Counted from the stretch's first letter, positions 1 to 9,759 are shown. The stretch: 64,000 nucleotides of DNA from Pantoea sp. A4 (GCF_000295955.2 NZ_ALXE01000045.1:62001-126000); one strand, 5' to 3'. The notes: generated by a model not told the origin, from the sequence alone. Numbers and translations: made by a program.

Positions 1-604
1 TACGCCAGATCCAGCTATCAATCAGCATATTGCCCGGTCCGGTATCAAACCCGCGTACCGGCTGGCCGGGTAACAGCAGCGAAAGGTTAGCAATGCCACC
101 GATATTTAACACCATACGCCGTTCCGTCGGGTGCATCAGCAAGGCCTGATGAAAAGCCGGCACTAAAGGCGCACCTTGCCCGCCTAAAGCCATGTCGCGG
201 CGGCGGAAATCCCCCACGACGGTAATGCCCGTCGCCGCAACAATCTGGTTGTTATCGCCAATCTGTAAGGTATTCGGTGCGGCTCCGCCCGGCTCATGCC
301 AAACGGTCTGACCGTGGCAGCCGATCGCCGTGATGTCTGAGGCATCCAGCCCCTCACGCTGGAGCAATGTGAGTACCGCCGTGGCAAACAGCTGGCCTAA
401 GCGCGTATCTAGCTGGCCCAGCTGTGACAATGTCAGGCTCTGCCCCTGATTGATATTCAGTATTTCCTGGCGTAGCGCCAGCGGAATGGGATGGCAGTAG
501 CTGGCTTGTTGCGCAACCACGTGTTGGTCGATGGCTGCCAATACCACATCAACGCCATCAAGGCTGGTGCCAGACATCACACCAATATATCGGCCTGTTT
601 TCAT
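1..604 (-). CDS. anmK: Anhydro-N-acetylmuramic acid kinase, C-terminus cut by window edge
   Basis: The reading frame begins at an ATG whose complement lies at 602-604 and stays open to the left edge, giving about 201 N-terminal residues of a family of roughly 370. The N-terminus carries the phosphate-binding motif [10 protein letters not shown] (residues 10-19) typical of AnmK, and later stretches such as [13 protein letters not shown] and [12 protein letters not shown] are family hallmarks. AnmK phosphorylates and opens 1,6-anhydro-MurNAc during cytoplasmic recycling of peptidoglycan. It is divergent from slyB, as in E. coli. No break is seen in the visible part; the missing C-terminus is a window artefact. 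Confidence 0.95.
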   Translation of the reverse strand, partial: MKTGRYIGVMSGTSLDGVDVVLAAIDQHVVAQQASYCHPIPLALRQEILNINQGQSLTLSQLGQLDTRLGQLFATAVLTLLQREGLDASDITAIGCHGQTVWHEPGGAAPNTLQIGDNNQIVAATGITVVGDFRRRDMALGGQGAPLVPAFHQALLMHPTERRMVLNIGGIANLSLLLPGQPVRGFDTGPGNMLIDSWIWR

Positions 605-878
605 TACGATCCTTATTTCCCAGCAGGAAGCGCCATAGACTGCTGTAGCCTGGCAAATTCACCGGGCTAATTCTATGACTAATTACCTTTTTGCGCGGTT
701 TTTCCCATCCTCCTCTCGCTTTTTTTCTCAGTTGATTGAATTATTGTTGACCCCAACAGGTCTATCTTTCGCTTAATGGGCTTTCCACCCACTAAGCATC
801 AATAACCAGATTTATGTTTTATACTCTTGCAGAGAGTTAGCATTCAATTTGGCGTTACCGTGAATAAAGGAGTTTCTG

Positions 879-1346
879 ATGATTAAGCGTTTTGTGGCCG
901 TTGCACTGACGGGGTTGACGCTGGCTGGCTGTGTTAATAATGATTCACTTTCTGGTGACACTTACAGCGCCAGTGAAGCGAAGCAGGTGCAAAGCGTGAC
1001 ATACGGCACCTTAGTGTCTGTTCGTGCGGTTAAGATCCAGGGCGGCGACGATAGCAACGTGGTCGGCGCAATTGGTGGGGCCGTGTTAGGCGGTTTCCTC
1101 GGTAACACCATCGGTGGTGGTGCGGGCCGTAGTCTGGCTACCGCTGGCGGTGCTGTGCTGGGTGGCGTAGCGGGCCAGGGTGTTGAAGGCGCGATGAATA
1201 AAAGCAGTGGCGTCGAGCTGGAGATTCGCAAAGATGACGGCAACACCATTATGGTGGTGCAGAAGCAGGCCGCGACCCGTTACTCCGTGGGTCAGCGCGT
1301 AGCTATCGCCTCCAACGGCAGTCAGGTTACCGTCTCTCCACGCTAA
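879..1346 (+). CDS. slyB: Outer membrane lipoprotein SlyB, glycine-zipper family
   Basis: This is a 155-residue lipoprotein with a signal peptide ending in a lipobox (LAGC, Cys18). Residues about 60-105 are a glycine-zipper 2TM segment (GAIGGAVLGG, GGAVLGGVAGQG), followed by a small beta-rich C-terminus. Length and sequence match SlyB/Pcp-type lipoproteins, which help preserve outer membrane integrity and are PhoP-regulated in E. coli and Salmonella. An AAAGGAG ribosome-binding site precedes the ATG. A TATACT -10-like hexamer lies at 820-825. Neighbour order anmK-slyB-slyA is the enterobacterial one. Confidence 0.95.
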   Translation: MIKRFVAVALTGLTLAGCVNNDSLSGDTYSASEAKQVQSVTYGTLVSVRAVKIQGGDDSNVVGAIGGAVLGGFLGNTIGGGAGRSLATAGGAVLGGVAGQGVEGAMNKSSGVELEIRKDDGNTIMVVQKQAATRYSVGQRVAIASNGSQVTVSPR

Positions 1347-1366
1347 GCTCATCTTGCTTGCGATAT

Positions 1367-1395
1367 AAACGCCTGCCGCTGTGCAGGCGTTTTTT
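1367..1395 (+). terminator. slyB intrinsic terminator
   Basis: The arms AAACGCCTGC and GCAGGCGTTT form a 10-bp stem with a six-base loop, ending in a T-run. It lies about 20 bases after the slyB stop and immediately before the slyA stop, so it separates the convergent pair. Confidence 0.85.
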
Positions 1396-1399
1396 ATGT

Positions 1400-1843
1400 T
1401 TACAGGTCGTTGTCCTGCTGATGCAGTTTGACAATGTTACGCTCAAGGCGTGCCATTAACGTTACCATCTGATTGATCTCTTCACGACTGATCCCTTCGA
1501 GGATGTCATCGCGCGTGGCATCAATCACGTTTTCAACCTGTTCAATAATCGGCTCAGCCGAATGGGTTAACTTCACCCGTTTCGCTCGCCTGTCGTTAGA
1601 GCAAGTGGTGCGGGTGATCAGCCCTTTATCTTCTAACTGATCCAGCGTACGCACCAGTGAAGGCTGCTCGATGCCGATCGCTTTTGCGAGCTGTATCTGT
1701 GATTGTTCAGGGGGTAACTGGTGTATGTTGTGCAGTGTCACCCAATGGGTCTGCGTAAGTTGCAACGGTCTGAGACGTTGATCGATTAACGCACGCCAGA
1801 TGCGCACCAGACGCGATATGTCTGTGCCAAGGGTCGTATCCAT
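1400..1843 (-). CDS. slyA: MarR-family transcriptional regulator SlyA
   Basis: This 147-residue protein is closely similar to enterobacterial SlyA. The N-terminal dimer helix runs over residues 8-35 ([13 protein letters not shown]), the winged helix lies at about 45-105 with recognition segment [20 protein letters not shown], and the wing contains [10 protein letters not shown]. SlyA is a small-molecule-responsive regulator that often counteracts H-NS silencing. It converges on slyB and is divergent from the ydhIJK efflux genes, a common arrangement for a MarR regulator and an efflux target. A palindrome upstream suggests autoregulation. Confidence 0.95.
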   Translation of the reverse strand: MDTTLGTDISRLVRIWRALIDQRLRPLQLTQTHWVTLHNIHQLPPEQSQIQLAKAIGIEQPSLVRTLDQLEDKGLITRTTCSNDRRAKRVKLTHSAEPIIEQVENVIDATRDDILEGISREEINQMVTLMARLERNIVKLHQQDNDL

Positions 1844-1858
1844 TTCATCTCCTTATAA

Positions 1859-1873
1859 TTAGCTTGCTAGCTA
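1859..1873. promoter_or_regulatory. Candidate SlyA operator upstream of slyA
   Basis: The sequence TTAGCTTGCTAGCTA contains TTAGC-GCTA half-sites close to the SlyA consensus (TTAGCAAGCTAA). It sits about 15 bases from the slyA start codon, overlapping the expected promoter or leader, consistent with known autorepression in Salmonella. The assignment is by motif only. Confidence 0.55.
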
Positions 1874-1995
1874 TTTAGCCAGATTCTACACTATCTCTAC
1901 GCATTTTCAGGAAAATTACACTTTCAGGGAGCCGGAAGGCGCGGATTATACCCGCAAATGTCCGGAAGTCCCGCACTGGAGCAGGATAAAGGCCC

Positions 1996-2232
1996 GTGGT
2001 ATTCACTTTTTTCAATCATACCCATCCCCTGACAGACCTGGTGTTTGGCGCATCACTGTTCTTTCCTCCAATGTTTAAAGCCGTGTTACTGGGTTTCTTC
2101 ATCTGGTTACTTATCCATCCCTTTATTCGCGATCGGCTCTATTCCGGTGATATCTGGCACCCGACCTTACTGGAACTGTCTCTGTTTGTGCTTTGCGTTG
2201 CAGCCTCGCTCTGGCTGTTGATTCATGGGTAA
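1996..2232 (+). CDS. ydhI: Small inner membrane protein YdhI (DUF1656)
   Basis: This 78-residue membrane protein starts at GTG, with GGATAAAG upstream as ribosome-binding site. It has two hydrophobic segments (about 28-45 and 58-76) and the family motif FGASLFFPP followed later by SGDIWHPTLLELSLF. DUF1656 proteins are the small partner of FUSC/HlyD-type efflux systems such as AaeXAB. It is the first gene of a three-gene operon and slightly overlaps the next reading frame, which suggests translational coupling. Confidence 0.93.
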   Translation: MVFTFFNHTHPLTDLVFGASLFFPPMFKAVLLGFFIWLLIHPFIRDRLYSGDIWHPTLLELSLFVLCVAASLWLLIHG

Positions 2233-2236
2233 GATG

Positions 2237-3094
2237 ATGAAATTCAGTGCGCTTAAATATTTTTCGACCTTGATTGTGTTTGCCTGTGCCCTCCTCGCTG
2301 GCTGGTGGATGTGGAACTACTACATGCAGTCCCCCTGGACGCGCGATGGGAAAGTGCGCGCAGAGTTAGTGGATATTACGCCGCAGGTATCCGGTCGCAT
2401 CACACAAATAGTGGTGAGTGATAATCAGTTTGTGCATAAAGGCGACCTGCTGCTTAAGCTAGACCCGGTTCCCTGGCAGATCGCCGTGGATAACGCCGAG
2501 GCCCAGCTCAGTAAAGCTGAGGCGGATCAGGCCAAAGCGCTGAATGAAGCAAAAAGGCGCAGCGTGTTGCCGAAAAATATTATTTCGTCGGAAGATCTGG
2601 ACAGCGTGCGTTTAAACGCCGCAGCCATGACCGCCACCGTGAAGGCAGCCCAGGCGACGCTGGCACAGGCGAACTGGAATTTACAGCAAACCACACTCAC
2701 CGCCCCCAGTGATGGCTGGGTGACTAACCTGACCTTGCGCGTGGGCAATTATGCGCAACAGGGCACACCGCTGTTCGCCCTGGTGGATAGCCATTCGTGG
2801 TATGTGATGGGGTATTTTGAAGAGACCAAGCTGCGTCACATTCAGCCCGGAGCCAAAGCCAGCATCGTGTTGTACAGCAACGGACAACAGCTGGAAGGCA
2901 CGGTGGAGAGTATAGGTCGTGGTATCTACGATCAAAGCATCGCCACGGACAGCAAACTGGTGCCTGATATCAAACCCAACGTGCCCTGGGTCCGACTGGC
3001 GCAGCGTATTCCGGTGCGTATCCGCCTCGACCATCTGCCTGCGGGAGTGCCGCTGGTAGCAGGCACCACCTGTACCATCAGCATTCAGCCCTGA
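2237..3094 (+). CDS. ydhJ: HlyD-family membrane fusion (periplasmic adaptor) protein YdhJ
   Basis: Four in-frame ATGs lie between 2225 and 2237. The last gives [11 protein letters not shown], which aligns end to end with E. coli YdhJ (285 residues), so it is preferred. It has one N-terminal membrane anchor (about 8-28), a biotinyl-lipoyl-like half motif ([21 protein letters not shown]), a short alpha-hairpin (about 80-140) and the second lipoyl half ([17 protein letters not shown]). It should bridge the inner membrane partner YdhK towards the outer membrane. Substrates are unknown; AaeA-like aromatic acid efflux is a reasonable guess. Confidence 0.93.
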   Translation: MKFSALKYFSTLIVFACALLAGWWMWNYYMQSPWTRDGKVRAELVDITPQVSGRITQIVVSDNQFVHKGDLLLKLDPVPWQIAVDNAEAQLSKAEADQAKALNEAKRRSVLPKNIISSEDLDSVRLNAAAMTATVKAAQATLAQANWNLQQTTLTAPSDGWVTNLTLRVGNYAQQGTPLFALVDSHSWYVMGYFEETKLRHIQPGAKASIVLYSNGQQLEGTVESIGRGIYDQSIATDSKLVPDIKPNVPWVRLAQRIPVRIRLDHLPAGVPLVAGTTCTISIQP

Positions 3095-3101
3095 GTTGCC
3101 G

Positions 3102-5108
3102 ATGAATCTTCAGTGGCTGGCATGGAACAATCTTCCGTGGATCAAAGCGACACGGCCACAATGGCGTTATGCGTTGCGCAACGCCATTGCCATGTGTCTG
3201 GCGCTGTGCATTGCTTATGGGTTAGACCTCGATCAGCCCTACTGGGCAATGACGTCAGCCGCAGTGGTGAGTTTCCCCACGGTGGGCGGCGTCATCAGTA
3301 AAAGCCTTGGGCGCATCGTGGGAAGCCTGCTCGGGGCCGGCGCGGCCTTGTTAATTGCCGGACACACGCTGAATGAGCCCTGGCTGTTTACGTTTGCCAT
3401 CGCCGCGTGGCTCGCCTGCTGTACCTGGACTGCCAGCCACTATCAAAATAATGTGGCGTATGCCTTTTCACTGGCGGGCTACACCGCTGCCATCATTGTG
3501 TTTAGCAGTGTTAATCTGACCGATATCAGCGACCTGTGGACGATTGCCCAGGCCCGCGTGTGTGAGGTCATTTCCGGGATTTTATGCGGTGGCGTGATGA
3601 TGTTACTGCTGCCCAGCACCTCCGATGGCGATGCATTGATGAATTCGCTGCATCAGATGCACCAGCGTCTGTTGCAACATGCTGAACTGCTGTTGTCCCG
3701 CGCCGAGACCGAGACTATCCGCACAGCGCATGAGACGGTGATCAGTCAGATTCTCACCATGAATCTGCTGCGCATCCAGGCCTTCTGGAGCCATTATCGT
3801 TTTCGCCGTCAAAACGATGTCCTCAATTATGTCCTGCACCAGCAATTGCGTTTGACCAGCGTGTTGTCGAGCCTGCGCCGTATGCTGCTCAACTGGCACG
3901 ATGCCCCGGAATCCCTGTTTACCGGGATTGACGCGCTGCTGGAGGAGCTGAAACGCCCGGAAGCGGATAAATACCGCCTGGCGCTGATTCTACGCCGTCT
4001 CACACCCGCCGCGAGCGGTGACTACCGTCAGCGCGCTTTCGTTCAACGCTTGCGCTACTACTGCTGGATGTACCTGAACGTCAGCCGGTGGATTCGTCTG
4101 TTAGAACGCGCTGACGCCGATAGCCAGTTACAGCCGCCGAAAGTGCCGGCGCTGGCTCGTGAAACCGACAGCGCTGAGGCGTTATGGAGCGCATTGCGCA
4201 CCTTTAGCGTGATTGTACTGGGTTGTGCCTTTTGGCTTAACACGCAATGGTCATCTGGCGCGTCTGCGCTGACGCTAACCGCCATCGCCTGCGTGCTTTA
4301 CTCCTCTTCGCCTTCACCCAGCGGCAGCGTGACACTCTTGTTGAAAACGCTGCTCTGGCTGAGCCTGTTCAGCTTTGTCATGAAATTCGGCGTGATGGTG
4401 CAAATCAGCACCTTATGGCCGTTTGTCGCCCTGCTGTTCCCCTTACTGCTGACACTGCAGTTATTTAAGTTGCAGCAGAAACAGCGGGCAGCGATGTGGG
4501 GGCAATTTATCGTTTTTATGGGATCGTTTATCGCAGTGACCAATCCGCCTGAGTGGGACTTGCAGGATTTCCTCAACGGCAATATTGCCAAAGTTTGTGG
4601 GGTGATACTGGCCTGGCTGGCATTTCAGGTGTTGCGCCCCAGTTCAGACGCGCGCCGCAGTCGGCGACATATTCAGGCCCTGCGCCGCGCCTTTCTGGAT
4701 CAGCTACGTCGCCATCCACAGCAAAGTGAAAGTCATTTTGAATCGCAGATTTACCACCACATCAGCCAGCTCAGCAACAGCCGTGACGAGCAGGCGCGCA
4801 TCTGGCTACTTCGCTGGGGAGTGGTGCTACTAAACTGTTCGCACATCGTGTGGCATTTGCGTCAGTGGCACTGCACTTCCGACTCGCTGCGTGGCATACG
4901 TGACGGCAGCTTGCACGATCTACAACAGATTATGAGTTCACGTGGTGTAAGACACAGTGCGCTGGATGAGATCCTGAATCGGCTGCAGAGCATGATCGAC
5001 GCACTGCTGCCGCTGCCGGAGAGTGAAGCGAGTGAACTGGCGGGAATGCTGTGGCGACTGCGCTGTTCGCTAGGCCAGCTCAAACAAGCCGTACCACAAA
5101 ATCAGTGA
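3102..5108 (+). CDS. ydhK: FUSC-family inner membrane transporter YdhK
   Basis: The ATG at 3102 (668 residues) is preferred over the TTG at 3096 because [13 protein letters not shown] matches the homologue's N-terminus. Two membrane blocks (about 25-170 and 360-510) flank a cytoplasmic helical region, the usual fusaric-acid-resistance/AaeB architecture. The motif [19 protein letters not shown] begins the first block. It follows ydhJ with a seven-base gap, completing a DUF1656-HlyD-FUSC operon. The last seven bases overlap the stop of the convergent lipoprotein gene. Confidence 0.93.
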   Translation: MNLQWLAWNNLPWIKATRPQWRYALRNAIAMCLALCIAYGLDLDQPYWAMTSAAVVSFPTVGGVISKSLGRIVGSLLGAGAALLIAGHTLNEPWLFTFAIAAWLACCTWTASHYQNNVAYAFSLAGYTAAIIVFSSVNLTDISDLWTIAQARVCEVISGILCGGVMMLLLPSTSDGDALMNSLHQMHQRLLQHAELLLSRAETETIRTAHETVISQILTMNLLRIQAFWSHYRFRRQNDVLNYVLHQQLRLTSVLSSLRRMLLNWHDAPESLFTGIDALLEELKRPEADKYRLALILRRLTPAASGDYRQRAFVQRLRYYCWMYLNVSRWIRLLERADADSQLQPPKVPALARETDSAEALWSALRTFSVIVLGCAFWLNTQWSSGASALTLTAIACVLYSSSPSPSGSVTLLLKTLLWLSLFSFVMKFGVMVQISTLWPFVALLFPLLLTLQLFKLQQKQRAAMWGQFIVFMGSFIAVTNPPEWDLQDFLNGNIAKVCGVILAWLAFQVLRPSSDARRSRRHIQALRRAFLDQLRRHPQQSESHFESQIYHHISQLSNSRDEQARIWLLRWGVVLLNCSHIVWHLRQWHCTSDSLRGIRDGSLHDLQQIMSSRGVRHSALDEILNRLQSMIDALLPLPESEASELAGMLWRLRCSLGQLKQAVPQNQ

Positions 5109-5569
5109 CAATATTGCTGATACTGACGCTCGAAATCTGCCTGCAACTGCGCCACGGTTTTCAGTTTTTCAAAGCGGGTTTTATCGGCGCTGCTTGTCGG
5201 TTCAATCACCAGCGCGTTCTCTTCAGGTGAGTAAATAAAGCGACGCGAAAGTGTCTCGCCGGTGAATGACCCACCGCTAATACTGCCACACACCATGGTC
5301 ATGCTGGTGTGGAAGATATTGGCCTGGGTAAAGTTGGTTTCTGTTGAGCTGCGGAAAACCTCTGCGCATCCCTGTTTTTCCAGATGCCGACGGACATTGA
5401 GACTGATCCACTCGCGGCCTTTGGCGATGGCTTCACACTGCGCTCTGGCCGGGCTGGTATCAATGGCACGCTGCAACTGACGTCCGGTTTCCGTCATCAG
5501 CTGCGTCTCATTTGTCTTATTACAAGCCGACAGCAACAGGCACATAACCACCAGACTTGCGGTTTTCAT
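5102..5569 (-). CDS. Predicted lipoprotein of unknown function
   Basis: This is a 155-residue protein with a typical lipoprotein signal ([16 protein letters not shown], lipobox LSAC, Cys16). The mature part contains four further cysteines, including two near CEAIAKG and KQGC and one as the penultimate residue, so periplasmic disulfides are possible. I do not recognise the family. It lies convergent to ydhK, overlapping its 3' end by seven bases, and upstream of sodC. E. coli K-12 has no gene here. Codon use looks like that of its neighbours. Confidence 0.8.
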   Translation of the reverse strand: MKTASLVVMCLLLSACNKTNETQLMTETGRQLQRAIDTSPARAQCEAIAKGREWISLNVRRHLEKQGCAEVFRSSTETNFTQANIFHTSMTMVCGSISGGSFTGETLSRRFIYSPEENALVIEPTSSADKTRFEKLKTVAQLQADFERQYQQYCH

Positions 5570-5659
5570 CCTTCTGCTTCCCTACTTATTCACCCATGAA
5601 TCAGAAGCATAAGTGCAAAACCGTCGAATAGCGAATAACCGAAGTTAAACAGACCTTGT

Positions 5660-5682
5660 TGGGCGGAGAACAACCCCGCCCA
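5660..5682. terminator. Hairpin downstream of sodC
   Basis: TGGGCGG and CCGCCCA pair with a nine-base loop, a few bases after the sodC stop. No strong T-run follows on the minus strand, so it may be a weak terminator or an mRNA-stabilising hairpin. Confidence 0.4.
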
Positions 5683-5693
5683 GTTAATATGCC

Positions 5694-6215
5694 TCAGATC
5701 ACGCCGCAGGCAAAACGCGCCCCGCCACCGCCTAACGGCAGTGGATGGTCAGAGTGGTTATCGCCACCGACGTGGACCATCAGCGCTTTGCCTTTGATTT
5801 CCGTCAGGGATTTTAGACGCGGAGCGACCACGGGATAACTGGCTTCGCCAGTATCTGCAACATAAATAGCAGGCAGGTCGCCAAGGTGACCTTCAGCATT
5901 CCAGGGTCCAAGGTGTTTACCGGTATTTTTGGGATCAAAGTGCCCGCCCGCCGCACCGGCTGGCACCACTTTGCCATCGACGGTTGCAGGCTCACAGCTC
6001 CCTTTAGCATGGACATGAAAACCATGAATGCCGGGAGTCAGTCCGTTCAGATGCGGCGTAAATTGCAGCCCGTAAGGCGTTTCGCTAATGGTGACCGTAC
6101 CGACTGCTTTACCGGCCCCTTCCGTGGTGGCTTCATGCAACGTGACGGTTTCGCTGGCCGCGAGGACCGAAGTGGCGGTAAGCAGTGCACAGAGCGCAAT
6201 AGCTGTTCTTTTCAT
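5694..6215 (-). CDS. sodC: Periplasmic Cu/Zn superoxide dismutase
   Basis: This 173-residue protein has a cleavable signal peptide (about residues 1-19, ending VLAAS). The metal-binding motifs HGFHVHAKGSC, GGHFDPKNTGKH, EGHLGDLP and HVGGDNHSD supply the copper and zinc histidines and the zinc aspartate, and the disulfide cysteines (KGSC and ARFACGV) are present. It dismutates superoxide in the periplasm. In E. coli sodC is followed by ydhF; that gene is missing here and ydhL is the next upstream gene. Confidence 0.97.
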   Translation of the reverse strand: MKRTAIALCALLTATSVLAASETVTLHEATTEGAGKAVGTVTISETPYGLQFTPHLNGLTPGIHGFHVHAKGSCEPATVDGKVVPAGAAGGHFDPKNTGKHLGPWNAEGHLGDLPAIYVADTGEASYPVVAPRLKSLTEIKGKALMVHVGGDNHSDHPLPLGGGGARFACGVI

Positions 6216-6333
6216 ACTTTATTCCTTTTAAAGTTTTTGCCAGAGTTTGCTCTCAAAGCCTACTGCTTACTTTCCAGTTTCGCCTGTCGAAAAGCACAAC
6301 TCGGCGCTTCCGAGCCTTTTCCTGTGCTTTGAG

Positions 6334-6573
6334 TCAGAACAAAGTGGGCTGCGGCGGGTCATTCGCAGCATCCGACTTCTGTTTTTTAGCCGCCCGGAGA
6401 CGGCGCTGTCGGCACAGGCGCAGGACATCCTGTTTCTGGACATCATTCAGGTTGCGCCAGTTAAAACGCTCTTCACGACTCCGCAAGCATCCAAGGCAAT
6501 AGCCACGGCTATCACTCTGGCAAATGCCCCGACACGGGCTGTCTATCGGGAAAAACTCCAGTTGTTCTGTCAC
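6334..6573 (-). CDS. ydhL: Cysteine-rich DUF1289 protein YdhL
   Basis: The frame could start at a GTG at 6583-6585, but the ribosome-binding site GGGAGG lies inside that extension and immediately precedes the GTG at 6571-6573, giving VTEQLEFFP, which matches E. coli YdhL. The 79-residue product carries the DUF1289 signature SPCRGICQSD plus GYCLGC, four cysteines that look like a metal site, followed by a basic helix. Its function is unknown. It is divergent from nemR, so the two may share control by electrophile stress; that is inference. Confidence 0.88.
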   Translation of the reverse strand: MTEQLEFFPIDSPCRGICQSDSRGYCLGCLRSREERFNWRNLNDVQKQDVLRLCRQRRLRAAKKQKSDAANDPPQPTLF

Positions 6574-6710
6574 ATTGCCTCCCACTCACACACGCTAATA
6601 CCATTGAAGCGATTGCGCATTTATTGTGCAAGTTGAAACCGCAAAAATGCGCAGCAGGTCCGCTCGCTCATGAGCAGTTTGTGCCACTCTCCAGAAAGCA
6701 GGTTGAAACC

Positions 6711-6724
6711 GACCAGTCAGTCTA
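6711..6724. promoter_or_regulatory. Candidate NemR operator upstream of nemR
   Basis: The sequence GACCAGTCAGTCTA is, in reverse complement, almost the same as the palindrome in front of nemA (TAGAC...GACTGGTC), with one extra base between the half-sites. It lies about 15 bases before the nemR start, where a TetR-family autorepressor would bind. Confidence 0.55.
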
Positions 6725-6738
6725 TTAGTCTCTCTGCC

Positions 6739-7332
6739 ATGAATACTGCACAACAACGTAATGAAACCTGTGAACACCTGCTCGCGACGGGGGAAGCACT
6801 CTGTCTACAGCGCGGTTTTACCGGCATGGGGCTGAATGAGTTACTCAGCATCGCTCAGGTACCGAAGGGATCGTTCTATTACTATTTCCGCTCCAAAGAG
6901 GCGTTTGGCGTCGCTTTGCTGGAACGGTATTTCGTGCAGTATATTGCGCAAATTGAGCAGCAGCTCAGCGGTGACGAGGTTCCCGCCGCACAGCGGATAC
7001 TGAACCATTTCGCCACCGCAGAAACCCTGTTTCGCCAGCAAGGCCATATTGTTGGCTGTCTGGGTGTAAAACTGTCGGCGGAAGTTTGCGACCTGTCAGA
7101 GCCCATGCGCGATGCGCTTCAACGTGGTGCTGAAGGTGTGATGCGGGTCTATGCCCGCACCTTAAAGCAGGCACAGTTGCAGGGAGCCAATTGGCACCTG
7201 TCGGCTGAAGAGATGGCACAGATGCTGTATGTGTTTTGGTCTGGTGCCAGCTTGCAAAGTAAGATTTCACGCGATCCACAGCCGCTCAGTCTGGCCTTAA
7301 AGACATTCGGGCAATGGCTTGATCAACCCTGA
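6739..7332 (+). CDS. nemR: TetR-family electrophile-responsive repressor NemR
   Basis: The ATG at 6739 (197 residues) is chosen because MNTAQQRNETCEHLLATGE aligns with the E. coli NemR N-terminus; the longer frame runs back through the operator. The HTH covers residues 25-50 (GMGLNELLSIAQVPKGSFYYYF). A cysteine at 107 in HIVGCLGVKLSAEVC corresponds to the redox-sensing Cys106 of E. coli NemR, which responds to hypochlorite, methylglyoxal and quinones. The gene lies directly upstream of nemA and gloA. Confidence 0.93.
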   Translation: MNTAQQRNETCEHLLATGEALCLQRGFTGMGLNELLSIAQVPKGSFYYYFRSKEAFGVALLERYFVQYIAQIEQQLSGDEVPAAQRILNHFATAETLFRQQGHIVGCLGVKLSAEVCDLSEPMRDALQRGAEGVMRVYARTLKQAQLQGANWHLSAEEMAQMLYVFWSGASLQSKISRDPQPLSLALKTFGQWLDQP

Positions 7333-7353
7333 TTTTTTTAAAAACACCATTTG

Positions 7354-7368
7354 TAGACGACTGGTCTA
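7354..7368. promoter_or_regulatory. Palindromic operator between nemR and nemA
   Basis: TAGACGACTGGTCTA is a 15-base inverted repeat with five-base arms TAGAC/GTCTA. It ends 15 bases before the nemA ATG. A near copy precedes nemR, so NemR probably binds both. Confidence 0.6.
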
Positions 7369-7383
7369 CTTGAGGAGATCATC

Positions 7384-8481
7384 ATGGCTAAAGAGATTTT
7401 GTTTCAGCCGCTGAAAGTAGGCGCCATTACCGTACCCAACCGCATTTTCATGGCCCCTCTGACGCGTTTACGCAGCATTGAGCCGGGCGATATTCCTACC
7501 CCTCTGATGGGCGAATACTATCGCCAGCGTGCAACGGCTGGCCTGATCATCACCGAAGCAACCCAGATTTCTTTCCAGGCTAAAGGCTATGCCGGTGCGC
7601 CCGGGCTGCACAGCCAGCCGCAGATCGCGGCCTGGAAAGCGATTAACCAGGAAATTCACCAGGCGGGTGGCCACAGTGCCGTTCAGCTCTGGCACACCGG
7701 GCGCATCTCTCACTCCAGCATTCAGCCTGAAGGTCTGGCCCCGGTCGCACCTTCTGCCCTGGCAGCCGGAACACGCACCTCATTACGTGCGGAAGATGGC
7801 ACGGTTTACCGTGAAGACACCTCGACGCCACGTGCCCTGAGCGTGGAAGAGATCCAGCACATCGTGGCTGATTTTGGTCAGGCCGCGGCCAATGCGCGCG
7901 AAGCTGACTTCGACCTGCTGGAACTGCACTCCGCACACGGCTATTTGATTCACCAGTTCCTCGCACCTGGCTCTAACCAACGTAGCGATGAATACGGTGG
8001 CAGCATTGAAAAACGCGGTCGCTTTGCGCTGGAAGTGGTAGATGCAGCGATTGCTAACTGGTCGGCAGATCGCATCGGCATCCGTATTTCACCGATCGGC
8101 AGTTTCCAGAACCTGGCCAATGGTCCAGATGAAGAGGAAGCGGCGCTGTGGTATGTGGCTGAACTCGCGAAACGCAACGTTGCCTATATTCACTTCTCCG
8201 AGCCAGACTGGGCCGGTGGTGAGCCATATACTGATGCTTTCCGCGAGAAAGTGCGCAGCATCTATCCTGGCGTCATCATCGGTGCCGGTGCCTACAGCGT
8301 GGAAAAAGCGGAAGATTTAATCCAGCGTGGTCTGATTGATGCGGTAGCGTTTGGCCGTGACTACATCGCCAACCCGGATCTGGTGGCGCGTCTGCAACAG
8401 GATGCCCCATTAAATCCACAGCGCCCGGAAACCTTCTACGGCGGCGGTGCCGAAGGCTATACCGACTACCCAACGCTGTAA
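7384..8481 (+). CDS. nemA: N-ethylmaleimide reductase, old yellow enzyme family
   Basis: This is a 365-residue FMN-dependent ene-reductase with a TIM barrel. Substrate-anchoring His182 and His185 and proton donor Tyr187 are in [13 protein letters not shown], followed by the family signature [16 protein letters not shown]; the FMN phosphate loop is near [12 protein letters not shown] and [13 protein letters not shown]. NemA reduces N-ethylmaleimide, quinones, nitro compounds and other electrophiles using NADPH. It follows nemR closely with its own operator and is followed by gloA, forming an electrophile detoxification unit. Confidence 0.97.
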   Translation: MAKEILFQPLKVGAITVPNRIFMAPLTRLRSIEPGDIPTPLMGEYYRQRATAGLIITEATQISFQAKGYAGAPGLHSQPQIAAWKAINQEIHQAGGHSAVQLWHTGRISHSSIQPEGLAPVAPSALAAGTRTSLRAEDGTVYREDTSTPRALSVEEIQHIVADFGQAAANAREADFDLLELHSAHGYLIHQFLAPGSNQRSDEYGGSIEKRGRFALEVVDAAIANWSADRIGIRISPIGSFQNLANGPDEEEAALWYVAELAKRNVAYIHFSEPDWAGGEPYTDAFREKVRSIYPGVIIGAGAYSVEKAEDLIQRGLIDAVAFGRDYIANPDLVARLQQDAPLNPQRPETFYGGGAEGYTDYPTL

Positions 8482-8487
8482 TCAGTA

Positions 8488-8519
8488 AGCCGTAACCTCA
8501 GGTTGCGGCTTGCCTTTTT
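8488..8519 (+). terminator. Terminator-like hairpin between nemA and gloA
   Basis: AGCCGTAACC and GGTTGCGGCT pair (one G-T wobble) around a three-base loop, followed by TGCCTTTTTC. It could partly uncouple gloA from nemRA. Confidence 0.65.
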
Positions 8520-8573
8520 CGCCCGTTGCCATCATGGTTATACGGGCTTTACGTCATTTATTAAGAGGATATT

Positions 8574-8981
8574 ATGCGTTTACTTCATACCATGGTACGC
8601 GTGGGCAACCTGGAACGTGCGATTAAGTTCTACACCGAAGTGTTAGGCATGCGCCTGCTGCGTCAGAGCGAGAACACCGAATACAAATACACCCTGGCAT
8701 TCGTCGGTTACACCGAGGAGAGCGAAGGTGCTGTGATCGAACTGACCTATAACTGGGGCGTAGAGAGCTACGATCTCGGTAACGCTTATGGTCACATCGC
8801 ACTGGGTGTTGACGATGTTGCAGCCACCTGCGAGCGCATCCGTTCACAGGGCGGCAAAGTGACCCGTGAAGCTGGCCCGGTTAAAGGCGGCACCACGATG
8901 ATTGCTTTTGTTGAAGATCCAGACGGCTACAAAATTGAGCTGATCGAAAACAAGCACGCCGGTCACGGCCTGGGACACTAA
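8574..8981 (+). CDS. gloA: Lactoylglutathione lyase (glyoxalase I)
   Basis: This 135-residue enzyme belongs to the betaalphabetabetabeta metalloenzyme family. The nickel ligands of E. coli GloA are conserved in position: His5, Glu56, His74 and Glu122. It isomerises the methylglyoxal-glutathione hemithioacetal to S-lactoylglutathione. The ribosome-binding site AAGAGGAT is well placed. Clustering with NemR/NemA fits joint defence against methylglyoxal, as in E. coli where nemRA-gloA can be cotranscribed. Confidence 0.98.
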   Translation: MRLLHTMVRVGNLERAIKFYTEVLGMRLLRQSENTEYKYTLAFVGYTEESEGAVIELTYNWGVESYDLGNAYGHIALGVDDVAATCERIRSQGGKVTREAGPVKGGTTMIAFVEDPDGYKIELIENKHAGHGLGH

Positions 8982-8991
8982 TCTCCCCCTT

Positions 8992-9014
8992 CAGTCTGCC
9001 GTTCCGGCAGACTG
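8992..9014. terminator. Hairpin after gloA
   Basis: CAGTCTGCCG and CGGCAGACTG form a perfect 10-bp stem with a three-base loop, 10 bases after the gloA stop. It lacks a clear T-run, so it may be a weak terminator or a 3'-end stabiliser. Confidence 0.5.
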
Positions 9015-9087
9015 CTCGCTTAACCTGCTGCACCGTCAGCCGTTTTTTGCCATAATGCCCGCTGCCTAAATCTGCAATGAGATCCCG

Positions 9088-9759
9088 ATGTCTGCTTCAA
9101 CTTCCCAAAATGCTTTAAATCAACGTTTTCGCGGCTTCTATCCTGTGGTTATTGATGTCGAAACTGCTGGGTTCAATGCGCAGACTGATGCTTTATTAGA
9201 AGTAGCAGCCACGACGTTAAAGATGGATGAAGATGGCTGGTTACATTGCGATCAAACACTGCATTTCCACGTCGAGCCCTTTGAAGGGGCGATTTTAAAT
9301 CCGGAAGCGCTGGCCTTTACCGGTATCGACCCGCATAACCCGCTGCGCGGTGCGGTGAGTGAACATGATGCTCTGCATGCCATCTTTAAGATGGTGCGTA
9401 AAGGCATCAAAGATCACGGCTGTAATCGCGCCATTATGGTTGCCCACAACGCGAATTTTGATTTGAGTTTTATGTCGGCCGCCGCTGAGCGTGCCAGCCT
9501 GAAACGCAATCCCTTCCACCCGTTTGCGACTTTTGATACCGCCGCACTCAGTGGTCTGGTGCTGGGGCAAACCGTGCTGGCGAAAGCCTGTAAAACCGCC
9601 GGGATTGATTTCGACAGTACCCAGGCGCACTCCGCGCTTTATGATACCGAGCAAACCGCCCTGCTGTTCTGTGAACTGGTCAATCGCTGGAAGCGCCTTG
9701 GCGGCTGGCCGCTGCCTTTAGCGGCTGAAGAAGACGCTGAGAGCGCAGAAGAAGCGTAA
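9088..9759 (+). CDS. rnt: Ribonuclease T
   Basis: This 223-residue DEDDh 3'-5' exoribonuclease trims tRNA and other stable RNA 3' ends. Asp23 and Glu25 are in [20 protein letters not shown] carries the second-motif aspartate, and the [11 protein letters not shown] segment carries the catalytic His and last Asp. The acidic C-terminal tail ([10 protein letters not shown]) is usual. In E. coli lhr follows rnt; here the next gene is the convergent grxD. Confidence 0.97.
   Translation: MSASTSQNALNQRFRGFYPVVIDVETAGFNAQTDALLEVAATTLKMDEDGWLHCDQTLHFHVEPFEGAILNPEALAFTGIDPHNPLRGAVSEHDALHAIFKMVRKGIKDHGCNRAIMVAHNANFDLSFMSAAAERASLKRNPFHPFATFDTAALSGLVLGQTVLAKACKTAGIDFDSTQAHSALYDTEQTALLFCELVNRWKRLGGWPLPLAAEEDAESAEEA

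Noticed and set aside
759..775. Possible PhoP box GGTCTA-N5-CGCTTA upstream of slyB
   Set aside because: The second half is a poor match and the distance to the TATACT -10 (about 45 bases) is too great for a standard PhoP-activated promoter.
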